A stretch of DNA of 64,000 nucleotides from Brassica napus (lineage: Eukaryota > Streptophyta > Magnoliopsida > Brassicales > Brassicaceae): positions 11,245,726 through 11,309,725 of the forward strand of contig NC_063448.1 of NCBI RefSeq assembly GCF_020379485.1, given 5' to 3'. Under the pieces are notes generated by a model. The model was not told the origin of the DNA, did no database searches, and worked only from the letters and a program-made list of their open reading frames with translations. Numbering within the stretch: the first letter of the stretch is position 1; each line of letters starts with the position of its first letter. The translations under genes were made by a program, and so were the position numbers. Shown piece by piece: positions 34,430 to 45,896 of this stretch.

Positions 34430-34612
34430 TAAATATAAAAGCAAATGATCAAATATTATTATTATACTAATACCAAAATCTAAACATGTAATCTTATTAT
34501 TGTATTTCATTGAATTCAAAATTCTTTACAGAAAATCGAAAGTAAAGGCAAATGATCGAATATTCTTATACTAATATCAAGAATATACCTAAACTAAAAT
34601 CTAAACATACAT
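34430..34612. repeat. ~110-bp local tandem duplication at the LINE 5' flank
   Basis: AAAGCAAATGATCAAATATT...ATACTAATA...AAAATCTAAACAT (from 34438) recurs as AAAGGCAAATGATCGAATATT and so on (from 34547). The second copy supplies the LINE target site. Confidence 0.7.
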
Positions 34613-34861
34613 ATGGCGATGGCGATGGCGACGGCGATAACTTTCTAGGGTTTCCATGCTTTTTCGACGACGGGATCCGGGCAATCAGTGGAGGATACAG
34701 GATCGAGTAGATCTTTGCCAGGACGACAAGATCAGAGTGACATAGAATCGACAAGGGTATATGGTTACAAGGGTTTTACCGAAATCGCTACGAGATTTCT
34801 CGGATTCACGAAGGATTTTTTTGGTATACGGGGAAGATTGGGATTGATAGGCTTCGGCTAT

Positions 34862-35350
34862 CATTAAGAGGCACATCACAGGAGGAGCTAGATCGGTCTT
34901 GCAGCGGCTCAAAAAGGGAAATAAGTCCTTTGCGCAATATACGAGAGGAACCACATGAAGAAGGAGAGATTCAGGAGAACGTGTTACGAAGCGTTCAAAA
35001 GGGGGAGGAGCAGATAACTAAGCCAATCCCTTCATTGCCCAGCTGGAAACAAACCTGGCTCAAACAGACCCTACAGAGGTAATTATGAATTTTGTAGAGA
35101 TGGAGAATGGCTTAGAACTAGCAAATAAAGCATTAGAGTTTGGCGCTAAAGTTTTAGATGAGGATGTGATGGAGGTAGATGAGGAACAAGTTAATATGGA
35201 AAAGACAGGGGAGAATGAAGGTATTGATAATGACTTTCAAAACCTGACGGATGAGGAGGAAAATGACAAGAGTCTGGATGGAGCTAGTGGTGTTGGAGAG
35301 GATAATAACTCTATTGAGAATGTGGATCAGCTTAAGAAAGGGAAAAAGTT
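34862..35350 (+). pseudogene. LINE ORF1, C-terminal acidic region (degenerate)
   Basis: ORF1 proteins bind the LINE RNA. Two overlapping frames are readable: REEPHEEGEIQENVLRS with KPIPSLPSWKQTWLKQ, then LAQTDPTEVIMNFVEMENG continuing as ALEFGAKVLDEDVMEVDEEQ with more Asp/Glu. No RNA-binding or CCHC domain is visible upstream, where frames are broken back to 34613. Confidence 0.5.
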
Positions 35351-36458
35351 ATGGAAGCATTTTGTGATCGTGGATTTCCTTGTTTCTAATGTTTTAATAA
35401 GCTCTTTGAGCATATTTGGTTTTTTCTTTATATTTTCTTTATTTATTTTTGGGTTAACGATGTTGGTTAGCTCCTTAAGGAAGATGAAGTATTGGAATAA
35501 AAATGGCTATTATGCTTATTATCATAGGTTCTTTCCTTTGATAAGCGTTGATATTGTTTGGTTGATCTTCATTGGGGCAGTTTCACATTGGTGTTTGGTT
35601 TTTATTTGGAACCTAAGAGGGATGTTTGGTGTTATTTGGTCACATTGTTTTGATATAAATTTTCTGGTTGTCTTGGTTGCATCGCATGGATCACTCGCAG
35701 CAAGACAATTTCTCTGCCTGGCTTCATCAACCCAGTTGCAGAGATCCAGCTTGGGTATTACAACGGCTATGGAACTCTTCTTCATGGTGGCACAGGTGGA
35801 CGATATGGTATCAATAAAGCTTGATGTTTATCATCATCCTGTTGTAATTACAATTCTTTCAGAACAAATGAGGAGTACGTATGATGTTTGGATGGTATAT
35901 ATGGTCAATGGAAAGAGTTTCAGGAAAGGAAACAATTCTGTTACTGATCTGAGCGGAAGAGGGGCCGAGAGAACATGGTCTCTGGTTTACGTAAATTGGT
36001 TTGCTACGGATTATTATTCGTATAATGCACTAGAGTTTGATTTTGGGGATGGGTTATATTTTCTAATACAAACCTTCTTGTGGAAGCGGTTTTCTTTGGT
36101 CTGGAGGCTCAGGGATGCAAAAGGTCGAGGGATTTTACAAATCCGGTTACGTAGTGACGGCATGAGACATCTTACTATGCTACTTCTCATGTGTTTGGCC
36201 TCCTTAAGTCAAACACATACACTATTGAAGTACACTGAGAAAACGGTTATGGGTGTGGATTATGGGTGCATGGTTTTTCAAATGATGTTAATATGGTCTG
36301 TTTCTGATGATTTTGTCAAGTTGGAAATGTTTGGTATGGAGTGGACTCAACAGTTAATGCAAATATGGAGTGTTTATTTTGATCAAGGCAACTGTATGGA
36401 TATTTCTCAGTCGTGGTCTTTGTGGAAATATTATGTTGATACAAATGATATTTCTTAA
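35085..36458 (+). CDS. Long open frame with hydrophobic C-terminal part, between LINE ORF1 and ORF2
   Basis: An uninterrupted 457-codon frame. The first ~85 residues are the acidic ORF1 end; from about residue 92 it turns strongly hydrophobic with several possible membrane spans (ISSLSIFGFFFIFSLFIFGL, DIVWLIFIGAVSHWCLVF). The strand is T- and G-rich, which favours Phe, Leu, Val and Trp, so the frame may be a composition effect of a LINE spacer. I know of no such protein in plant LINEs. Confidence 0.3.
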   Translation: MNFVEMENGLELANKALEFGAKVLDEDVMEVDEEQVNMEKTGENEGIDNDFQNLTDEEENDKSLDGASGVGEDNNSIENVDQLKKGKKLWKHFVIVDFLVSNVLISSLSIFGFFFIFSLFIFGLTMLVSSLRKMKYWNKNGYYAYYHRFFPLISVDIVWLIFIGAVSHWCLVFIWNLRGMFGVIWSHCFDINFLVVLVASHGSLAARQFLCLASSTQLQRSSLGITTAMELFFMVAQVDDMVSIKLDVYHHPVVITILSEQMRSTYDVWMVYMVNGKSFRKGNNSVTDLSGRGAERTWSLVYVNWFATDYYSYNALEFDFGDGLYFLIQTFLWKRFSLVWRLRDAKGRGILQIRLRSDGMRHLTMLLLMCLASLSQTHTLLKYTEKTVMGVDYGCMVFQMMLIWSVSDDFVKLEMFGMEWTQQLMQIWSVYFDQGNCMDISQSWSLWKYYVDTNDIS

Positions 36459-36831
36459 GTACTCTTGGGTCGTCTCGTTATGTGTTGTTCAAGATGTTGC
36501 GTTTGTCGGGTCCATTATATTAATGCTTCCAAATTTATCATCTTGGGTGGAAAATGTATTAGCCTTATGCTCCCTTATTGATTATATTTTTTATCGGAAA
36601 ACATGGCTACAAGAATGGTTATATGGGTATCAGGCTAAAGGTTTAATGTTGCATAGTTTCAAGGACGACATACAGATTGTAGTAATACTAAGAAGCCAAA
36701 GGGATAAATATAAACATGTTGCTGGGTATATGAGTTTCGTAAGTACATCCATATCGGTTTATGGACTGTTAGGGTCTCTTCACTCCCGGTTGACTAGCTC
36801 TGTAGAGCTTATTAATAGGAATTTTTTATGA
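36370..36831 (+). CDS. Open frame overlapping the LINE ORF2 start
   Basis: 153 codons, overlapping the previous frame by 89 bp in another phase and also hydrophobic. Its TGA stop (36829-36831) overlaps the ORF2 ATG (36828-36830) as ATGA, an arrangement used for termination-reinitiation in some LINEs. It could be the shifted continuation of the frame ending at 36458. No family recognised. Confidence 0.25.
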   Translation: MFILIKATVWIFLSRGLCGNIMLIQMIFLKYSWVVSLCVVQDVAFVGSIILMLPNLSSWVENVLALCSLIDYIFYRKTWLQEWLYGYQAKGLMLHSFKDDIQIVVILRSQRDKYKHVAGYMSFVSTSISVYGLLGSLHSRLTSSVELINRNFL

Positions 36832-39800
36832 AAGTATTGAGTTGGAATCGTAGAGGTGCGGGAAGTAACTGGACAATCAGTTACCTAAGGGAAATTTGGC
36901 ATAAACACAAACCGGATTTTCTATTTTTGTCTGAAACAAAACAAGATTTGACTTTCATTCAAGGTTTCAGACCCATTTCTGCAATGACAACTTAGTTACG
37001 GTGGACCCAATTGGTACAATAGGGGGACTTGCCTTATTCTATAATAATGAATTCCAAGTAAATATTTTATATACTAGTAATAGGATGATTGATGTGGAAG
37101 CGATGGCTCTAGGGAAAAAAGTTTTTATGACTTTTGTATATGGAGAGCCGGTACAACAACTGACAGATCACATATGGGCACGTTTAACCAGGTACGGCCT
37201 GGCAAGATCAGAGCTGTGGTTTATAATATGAGATTTGAATGAGATTACCGGTAATCATGAAAAAGAAGGAGGGACGCTAAGGAGCCCAGCATCTTTCTTA
37301 TCTTTTAATAATATGATTAGGGATACGAGATTACTGGAATTCCCAGCCAGAGGAAATAGGATGTCCTGGCAAGGGAGAAAAAATAAAGGATTGGTTAAGT
37401 GTCGGTTGGACCGAGCATTAGCCAATGAAGATTGGCATACACTTTTTCCATGTTCTTTCACAGAATATTTAGGAATGGTGAGTTCTGACCATAGACCAGT
37501 GGTGGCTTACTTGGACAATAAAATACAGCGGCGACGAGGACAATTCCGTTTTGATAAAAGGTGGATTGGACAGGAGGGTTTATTGGATTCAATTGAGAGG
37601 GGTTGGGGAGAATCGGCAGCGGAGAATTCGGAGGTTTTCGAATCGAAAATTATTAATTGCCGACATGAGATTTTCACATGGCGTAAAAATAACCCACCAT
37701 ATGGGAAGGAAAAATTCAGTGAGCTGCAACAAGCGCTGGAAGAAGTTCAAAATGATAATAGTAGAACTCAAGAGGAAATCTTGGATGTTTCGAGGAAATT
37801 GCAGGAAGCGTATAAAGACGAGGAAGAGTATTGGCAACAGAAAATTCATAATATGTGGCATACTTCAGGAGATTTGAATATAAAATTCTATCATGCACTG
37901 ACAAAACAACGCTGGGCTCGCAATAGAATTGTTGGCCTATATGATACGAATGGTGAATGGATTATTGAGGAACAAGGTGTAGAGAAGGTAGCAGTAGATT
38001 ATTTTGGAGATTTGTTTCAGACAACCTCTCCTACAGAGTTTGATGGTTTTTTGGAAGAGATTATACCTATGATTACTCCTCAGATGAATCAGCGGTTAAT
38101 CCGGCTTGTAACTGAGGAGGAAGTACATCAAGCTTTGTTTATGATGCATCCGGAAAAAGCCCCAGGACCGGATGGGATGACGGCTCTTTTCTTTCAGCAC
38201 TCTTGGCATATAATAAAAAAGGATCTACTGGAAATGGTTAATGATTTTTTGTCATCAGGGATCCTAGATACAAGGTTAAATATGACGAATATTTGTTTAA
38301 TCCCTAAAACAGAGAGACCTACGCGAATGACTAAACTCAGACCTATCAGTTTATGTAATGTAGGATATAAGATTCGAAGGTCTTATGTCAGAGGTTGAAG
38401 GTGTGCCTTCCTTCTCTTATCTCGGAAACACAATCGGCCTTTGTGCCAGGAAGGCTGATCTCGGATAACATACTTATAGCCCATGAGATGTTCCATGGAT
38501 TGAGGACTAATAATGCGTGTAAGGACAAATTTATGGCCATAAAAACGGATATGAATAAAGTTTATGATAGAGTTGAATGGATTTTCATTCAACAACTTCT
38601 ATCTAAAATGGGTTTTGATCACCATTGGATACAACTGATGATGGAATGTATTTCCTCAGTACAATATAGAGTGTTATTAAATGGGCAACCGAAAGGAAAT
38701 ATAATTCCACAGCGGGGGCTTCGTCAGGGGGATCCTCTTTCTCTTTATCTATTTATTATGTGCATGGAAGCGCTGATAGCGAATATTAAAAAGGCGGAGA
38801 GGGAGAAACATATGATGGGTATAAAATTCGCTAGGGCTTGCCCTTCGATATCCCATTTACTCTTTGCAGATGATAGCTTTTTCTTCTGTAAAGCAAAAAA
38901 GAAAGAATGCCAGACTATTCTTCGGATTCTTAAGGTATATGAAGTGGTATTAGGTCAGCAGATAAATTTTGAAAAATCTTCGATTCAGTTTGGGCATATG
39001 GTCGAGGAAGACTTAAGGCAGGAACTACAGGACATTTTGGGAATACATAATCTAGGTGGAATGGGATCATACCTGGGAATACCTGAGAGTTTGGAAGGTT
39101 CAAAGATACTAGTCTTTGGGTTTTTTCAAGAGAGATTACATAACAGGATCAACGGATGGACTTTCAAGTTTTTCACTAAAGGGGGTAAAGAGGTGATTAT
39201 TAAATCAGTGGTAACAGCTCTGCCAAACCATGTAATGGGATGTTATCGTATTCCAAAAACGGTGATGAAAAAACTGACAAGCGCAGTGGCACGGTTTTGG
39301 TGGAGTCCAGGAGGTAATACTAGAGGGATGCATTAGAAATCTTGGGATAAAATTTGTGTGCCTAAGGATGAAGGAGGTTTGGGTTTTAAAGACCTTACAG
39401 ATTTCAATACGGCAATGCTTGGGAAACAATTCTGGAGATTAATTGAGAAACCGAACACTTTATTTGCACGAGTGTTCAAAGGAAGGTATTTCAGGAATGC
39501 TTCACCCCTGTAACCAATTAGATCTTACTCGTCATCTTATGGCTGGCGTAGTATTGTCTCAGCTAGATATCTTGTTAGCAAAGAACAAATCAAAAGGGTG
39601 GGATCAGGATCATCTATTTCAGTATGGAATGATCCTTGGCTCCCATCCACCTGCCCGAGACCAGCAAACAAAAATCAACACAACCTTTACCCGGATCTTA
39701 CGGTGGATTCTCTTATTGATGAAACATCAAGAACGTGGAATTCACAGGTTATCAGGACTTTGGTGGACCCGGACGATGTGCAGATAATTGAGAGTATACC

Positions 39801-40900
39801 TTTAAGCCGGTTTCGGACAGCGGATCGGGATGGATGGCATTTTACAAAGAATGGGAGATACACGGTTAAATCATGCTATGAGGTGGAGCGAGTGTATCTA
39901 GATAAAGTTACGACACTACCAGAGTATGGTCCATCAGTTTCGTTATTGAAAGCACACTGCTGGAAAGTGCGATGTCCACCTAAGTTAAAACATTTTCTTT
40001 GGCAACTGGTCACAGGTTGCATAGCGGTAAAGAAAAATCTACGTTCGCGAGGAATTAAAGGGGATACGATATGTGCACGATGTGGAGCACCTGAGGAATC
40101 CATAAATCATGTCTTCTTTGAATGCCCTCCGGCAATTCAGGTCTGGGCACTTTCACGGATTCCGTCTAACCCATATATTTTTCCCCTTCATTCACTTTTT
40201 GCAAATATGGATCATTTATTTTGGAGAGTGTCTCCGGCAATGGAAGATCACCATTTTGCATGGATTGTATGGTATATATGGAAAGCAAGAAACAACAAGG
40301 TTTTTAGCAATTTGGATATTGACCCCCGCGATACTCTCAAGTTGGGAGAAAAAGAGTCGGTCCTCTGGGCTGAGGCGCAAATTAATCATGCACCGAGATC
40401 TGATCAGGCCCAATCGGTAGTGAATACGTCGGTCCCCACTATCACCGGTAGATGGTGCTTTGCGGATGGATCATTGAAAGAACATGATAGATATTCGGGA
40501 CAAGGATGGTGTAGTACTTTGGAAGGATTTGATAGTTTGATGGGAGCAAGGAATACTAGAGTGTGTCAATCACCCCTTCATTCGGAGATAGAGGCGCTCA
40601 TTTGGGCAATGCAATGTATGAGGAATTTAAGACAGTATACTGCTACTTTTGCGACGGATTGTTCTCAGTTGGTGAAGATGGTTTCTGAACCTGAAGAATG
40701 GCCCGCATTTGCAAGTTATCTGGAAGATATCAAGATCTTGCAAAGAAGTTTCCACAGCTCATAGTTCATAGCTCATCCATATACCAAGGACGTTAAATTC
40801 AAGGGCGGATAGTCTAGCACGCAGTGCAAGAAAGCAACCCTCGTTTGTAGTCTTTATGGATGCGGAACTACCAGTTTGGTTTACAGAGTCTATATAAGTC
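36828..40900 (+). pseudogene. LINE ORF2: endonuclease, reverse transcriptase, zinc finger, RNase H
   Basis: Starts MKVLSWNRRGAG, the endonuclease start, where Cys is usual before RGAG. LFLSETKQD and SSDHRPVVAYLD are endonuclease motifs, and a TGA at 37229 removes the Gly before DLNEI. Reverse transcriptase follows: PGPDGMTALFFQ, KTDMNKVYDRVEW (motif A), QRGLRQGDPLS, LLFADDSFFF (motif C, intact). Then come a CCHC-type zinc finger (CARCG...INHVFFEC) and RNase H (FADGS, HSEIEAL, ATDCSQL). Damage: shifts near 36985 and 38375 and stops at 37229, 39334 and 39511; the last ~40 codons (SRADSLARSARKQPS) are out of frame. Confidence 0.9.
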
Positions 40901-40927
40901 TGTTTTTGTTGTTGACAAAAAAAAATC

Positions 40928-42131
40928 AAAAAATCAAAACATATTATTCTTTCAATTAAATTATATATTCTTAGGCAAACCATATATGATTTACAAATTT
41001 ATAGTATTATTCTTAGGCAAACCATATATATGAATAGTCAATTACATTATGGAATATTTTATAGTATTATTTCATGCCGATTTTATATAACTATTTTGCC
41101 AATGCAAATCTAATAGTACAAATATATATTGACAAACGACTAATGTAATTGACTATTCAAAACAATAAATTGCTGCATATGAGCAAATAAATTAGTTTTG
41201 TGTATGTAATGATACTCTTGAAGGATATGTCATGCATGATCCACGGTGTCTTTGTTATATGTGCCGAGAAAGTAATGGTTAGCAACTTAGCAAGACGGCA
41301 TAAGCTGCTTACATTCTAGCACATCGTAAAGCTAGAGAGAAGGCAACAATAATCATAAGAAATTGTTTTAGGTTTTTGTTTTTAATAACTAGGGGTGTTC
41401 GGCATGCCGAGGCCTAACCAACTAATCTCTTGGAGGTCTGTCCACCGACGTTAGATAAACTCGATTGTTCGCAATAAGAATTAGATATCCATATCGTATG
41501 ACCATCCAAACGGATATATCTGAGATGAGATGGTAGATTTTGAATCCGTAGTGCTTAGCATAAAATTGTGAATAATGACTGTTTCTAGATTAATATTCGC
41601 TAGTGTATCTTCACTTGAGTTCAATTACAATATCTAAAAATTAGTTAACTCTGAAAGTATCTTTCACTTGATTTTACTTTTTTTTCATCATAAGTAATTA
41701 AGTAGTGTGATCAAACTGTTACTTGTTGTTACAAAAAAAAACATGCAGGTCAACTGAAAATATAAGATAAAAAAAAATGCGATGAATAAACACCCTGAGC
41801 TACATAAACTAGATTTAAACATCTAAAAAAAAAAAAAGAAGAAGGAAAAACATTTCAAATTGTTCAAGCATTATCATATGCACAAAGACTTTACATTGTA
41901 TGTTGTTGCTCATGGAATCAATGGCAAACAAAACTCTATATAACCGAATAAGAAATTGGGGACGATTCGGTTTAGGTGGGTTAGCTAATTTAAGTCGGGT
42001 TCAATTTCACATGACGACTTACCGCCAGCAATTAAAGAATCGATCAAACCATTGTTGACATAAAAGTTTGGTTTCCTTCTCTTTAAACAGCTTTTGTCTC
42101 TTTGGCGATCAGATCTCACCGGAGACGAGCG
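40928..42131. other. Upstream region of the V-ATPase gene
   Basis: No gene seen. A 22-bp sequence, TATTCTTAGGCAAACCATAT, is repeated directly at about 40966 and 41011. The region 42040-42131 is probably the promoter and 5' untranslated region; it becomes C/T-rich (TTTGGTTTCCTTCTCTTTAA) just before the start. Confidence 0.55.
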
Positions 42132-42810
42132 ATGGCTTCAGGATTCAGCGGCGATGAAACTGCTCCTTTCTTCGGGTTCCTCGGCGCAGCCGCCGCTCTT
42201 GTTTTCTCATGTAACTTCAAATTCTTGTTCTTTCCACCCAAATTGAATCCATGATTTGGTTCTGATCTCATCCGATCCAATCCGTCAGGTATGGGGGCAG
42301 CGTACGGGACAGCAAAGAGCGGGGTCGGTGTGGCGTCGATGGGGGTGATGAGACCAGAGCTTGTAATGAAATCGATTGTTCCGGTGGTTATGGCTGGTGT
42401 GTTAGGTATTTACGGTCTGATCATAGCTGTCATCATCAGTACTGGAATCAACCCAAAGGCCAAGTCTTACTATCTCTTCGATGGCTATGCTCATCTCTCT
42501 TCCGGTCTCGCTTGTGGTCTCGCCGGTCTCTCCGCCGGTATGGCTATCGGAATCGTCGGCGATGCCGGTGTCAGGTAACTGAATAACATATTCTTGCGAT
42601 GTGTTTTTGCCACTTAGAGAGATGTGTTCGACTTTGTGATCTGATGTGATTTGTGATTTGTGATTTGTGTGTTGTAGAGCGAATGCACAGCAACCAAAGC
42701 TGTTTGTGGGAATGATTCTGATTCTCATCTTTGCTGAAGCACTTGCGCTGTACGGTCTTATCGTTGGTATCATCCTCTCTTCTCGTGCTGGGCAGTCTAG
42801 AGCCGAGTGA
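42132..42810 (+). CDS. Vacuolar H+-ATPase 16-kDa proteolipid, subunit c (AT1G19910-like)
   Basis: Forms the proton-carrying ring of the V-ATPase in tonoplast and other endomembranes. Exons are 42132-42210, 42289-42574 and 42678-42810, with GT-AG introns, giving 165 residues, the full family length. Four membrane helices are visible: [56 protein letters not shown], and [19 protein letters not shown]. The proton-binding Glu is about residue 142 in the fourth helix. Exon joins fall within Cys27 and Arg122 codons. An AATAAA lies at 42918-42923, a possible poly(A) signal. Several near-identical paralogues exist in crucifers, so the precise orthologue rests on gene order. Intact. Confidence 0.95.
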
Positions 42811-43240
42811 ACTCTGAAAGTCTCTGTTCTTATGTGCTAAATCCTTGTAATGTTTTTAGATTATATTTCACTTTCAATATTTCGTGGCATTGTTGTTAGT
42901 TTTTGAGTTTCTTTATGAATAAACAAGCAAATATCATTTGAACTTGGTTTTCTAATTGTGTTTTCTTTTTAAAAATAAATAAATTTGCACGTAATACATC
43001 AATAAGTAATGAAATAAGAGGATTCAGTGATTTGATTCTCTAGACTCAGACAACGGCTTGTTGTTTCAGTGTTCTTGATATTGTTCTGTGTATAATTCAG
43101 CTCCAAACAAAATTTGAGCTTTTCAGTCCCACTCGACTTGAATGTAAACTTTTTTGTGTTCAGATTGATAAGATTTGGAAGGATGTACGGTTGTTGTTCT
43201 TTCTATGTCAATAATCAATATCTTACACTTTGCTCACAAA
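42811..43240. other. 3' flank of the V-ATPase gene
   Basis: Holds the 3' untranslated region and a T-rich spacer; no gene seen. Confidence 0.6.
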
Positions 43241-43313
43241 TCCGTTGTAGTCTAGCTGGTCAGGATACTCGGTTCTCACCTGAGAGATCCGGGTTCAAGT
43301 CCCCGGCAACAGA
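43241..43313 (+). tRNA. tRNA-Glu (CTC), probably a degenerate copy
   Basis: The cloverleaf is readable: acceptor TCCGTTG, D arm with GGTCAGGAT, anticodon loop TTCTCAC (anticodon CTC) on a CTCGG/CTGAG stem, T loop TTCAAGT, and a T8 run just downstream. Against the standard plant tRNA-Glu it has one extra C in the 3' side of the T arm, and the acceptor is mismatched at position 3 (C opposite A). It may be a pseudogene. Confidence 0.7.
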
Positions 43314-43553
43314 GTCTTTTTTTTGTTCCTTTTTCAGTGCTGGTGGCCGAAAATAAAAACCTCTTTCAGAGAAATATCAATGAACCTGACATTCAAATTA
43401 ACAAATATTCCACTCGACATAAAGCAAGAACATTATTCAGGATTGTTATTGGTTTTGGTTTTGGAAAAGATTAGCGACTTTCATACGACCAAAAATACGT
43501 AAAGGCATAAAATGAAGGGCTGAACTAAGCCAAGTCATCATTTATGATTATCT

Positions 43554-45613
43554 TTAGGCAGAAACAACGGTTTGTTGTTGTTTAGATGAATCATCACCTT
43601 CTTGCAAGCTTTCATAGTATTTGACAAGAACATTCCATCCACTCGGACACATAAACCCATCCGGTGGATTCTCTCCTGTTCTTGCATACGTTCTCATCTG
43701 TTAACCAAAACAAGAAAGCCGATCAGAACTCAGGTTGTAAACCGGACCGTTTCTAAAGAATCTCAAGACTCGGAACTGTCCCTTGTTACCTTAGTTCCAG
43801 AAATGAAAAGAAACTCTTTTGCACGAGAGGGATCGAAAAAAGCCATCTTCTTCTCAACTGTATCGTAAGCTGCAACCTGAAGGATAACAAAACAGAGAAA
43901 AATAACACATGATCAAGACTTGAAGCACAGCATATTATTATAATCTATCAACAAACTTTGCATTACCCTAAATGGAAGAATATTTAGTTTCTCAAGTCCA
44001 GGAGCCATGCTCAAGACTTTCTTCCCATGATCAGGATCGTACAGATCTCTCTTCTCAGTAGGATGTCCCATTCCCGCTGGATCACGTCCCACAATGTAGA
44101 AATTAGCACCTGCGTTAATCCTAGCCTTGGCGTGCCACTGAACTTCAGTTGGACCAGCATAGTGCATCGGTGATGGAAATATCGAGACAATAGTAGTCTC
44201 CGGGTCAAGCACTCCATCTTCAAGAACCTTAATACATCAAAGACCAAACTGAATTAAAGCCTGTAATAATCTAAAACAAATTGTTTTATAAGGTACAGAG
44301 TTTTCACCTTGCTATGTTGTTCCATTCTAACATCAAGAGGAACATCATCAGCCTTTGTGAAACCTCCTAAAGGGTGAAGCAAAAGAATAGGGTTCTTGTA
44401 ACCCATCTCCAAAAGCCTTTTACGTGTATCGTTCATCAACAGAGCGTGGCCATTGTGCACAGGGTTCCTTAGCTGGAATGCAAACACAGCATCCGCTTGA
44501 CGGTTATCGAACTCTTTCCTAAGCTGTTTAGGTGATAACCTGTAGTGATCAAGCCCATCGTTGTACTTAATCGGCTGGAAAACTTCTAAGTCGCCACCGA
44601 TCAACCAGTTTCCAGAGGGAGTGATGTGTTCTTCAACATAAGGCAGTCCTGGAGAAGTGGTTCCCCAAGTTCTAGCAATCCTTTCTTCTTTATTGTGTTT
44701 GTATATCTCCACACTGAAATTTTAACAAGCAGAAGATTTAGTAAAACTGTCAATTAGGCTACACAAATCAACATTAAGAGACTCTCTCTTTTAACACTCA
44801 TTATAAAAAAATTCGATACACTATAGTTACATTGTAACCAGTGTTCTAAAAATCGATCTAGGCCATCTGGTGGGCAAATCGGGTATGAGCAAGATGATTT
44901 TTTCAAACCAATTTTTTTTAGAAAAAAATCTATCTAGACAATTAAAAGTTCGGCCTAAGCAACCGCCTAAACAATAAACAGGTATAAGGTGCTGTCTAGT
45001 GATTTCTTGAACATTGCATGTAACCATTTCGATATATGTAAATATATATGCACCTTCTAAGAGAACCGATGATATCTCCTTGAGGGCTAACAAGAGCAAC
45101 ATTCTTAGACACACCGATCTGTTCCTTGGTGTCATCATCAATAGCAAGAAGGATAGGAAGAGACATGTTGACCAGAGACCCATCTTTCAACCTCAGAGAG
45201 TTGAAATGCAAACTCTGAAGATACTCGTCTTCTCTCATGAAGCCTTTTAAAGGACTAGCCCAGCCTTCGCTGATCACGTGCACCCACTCCAGATCGATCT
45301 TCGTCAGCTCCACTTTCGGCATCGCCTCTGATTCCTTCTTCTTCAGCTTAATCTCAGATTCGGGAACCATTAATTCGACGAGTTCCCCACCGTCTGGGTC
45401 GATCAAGGAGCTCTTAACAGTCATCGAAGGAGTAAAGGTGGGAGGTTGCATTGTTGGGTTGCGTTTATCCACCAAACTGACGAGAGGGTTGTGGTTAAAA
45501 GAAGATAAGAACACTAGTTTCGACGGGGTTTGATTTGTGTGAGAGGATGGTTTTGAGATTCTAGGTTGGAAGTGAGATTGAGAAAGGTAAGAGGATCTGA
45601 TCAGAAGAGACAT
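43554..45613 (-). CDS. APS2: ATP sulfurylase, APS2-like (AT1G19920)
   Basis: Makes adenosine 5'-phosphosulfate from ATP and sulfate, the first step of sulfate assimilation. Exons, minus strand: 45613-45054, 44713-44308, 44227-43967, 43876-43790, 43697-43554, all GT-AG, giving 485 residues. Residues 1 to ~55 are Ser-rich and basic, like a plastid transit peptide. Arabidopsis APS2 has been described as partly cytosolic, so location is open. The PUA-like N-terminal region ([18 protein letters not shown]) is followed by the nucleotidyltransferase with [10 protein letters not shown] (267-276) and [10 protein letters not shown]. Start at [11 protein letters not shown]; an in-frame ATG lies 126 bp upstream. 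Intact. Runs tail-to-tail with the V-ATPase gene. Confidence 0.95.
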
Positions 45614-45896
45614 TGATCTCGGTGAATAGAGGTCAGCGAGAGAAGTGGAGTGGAGAGAGTGAACAGTGAAGCCGAGATTTGGTTGAACATGATTGGAGGA
45701 AGAAAAAGAAGACCGAACACTGTGAAAGACATCATCCACACGTTTGCCACTTTTGTCTCTTTGCTTTTCAGTTGCAGGAATTTTTGGCTTGTGGATGGAA
45801 TTGCTGCCTTCCGTGTGAAATGTCCTCTTTGCCCTTTATTAATTATACCCAAAGAAATTGGGATTATGTTATTTTCTCCATCAATTTTACTTACAT
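45614..45896 (-). promoter_or_regulatory. Probable 5' untranslated region and promoter of APS2
   Basis: Directly upstream of the APS2 start. The reading frame stays open to 45739, so a longer N-terminus is possible, but MSLL is the start that matches Arabidopsis APS2 as I remember it. No specific element recognised. Confidence 0.4.

Larger units (their letters stand above)
34613..40927 (+). mobile_element. L1-type LINE, near full length, mutated
   Basis: A ~6.3-kb non-LTR retrotransposon. It has a GGCGATGGCGACGG-rich 5' leader, an acidic ORF1-like end, a long hydrophobic open region, ORF2 (endonuclease, reverse transcriptase, zinc finger, RNase H) and an A-rich 3' tail. A probable imperfect target duplication is AAAATCTAAACATACATAT at 34597-34614 and AAAAATCAAAACATATTAT at 40929-40947. 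Several stops and frameshifts make it inactive. Confidence 0.85.

Noticed and set aside
45614..45739. Longer APS2 start at 45739
   Set aside because: The frame is open, but the added part lacks resemblance to known APS proteins, and the start at 45613 gives the usual transit-like N-terminus.
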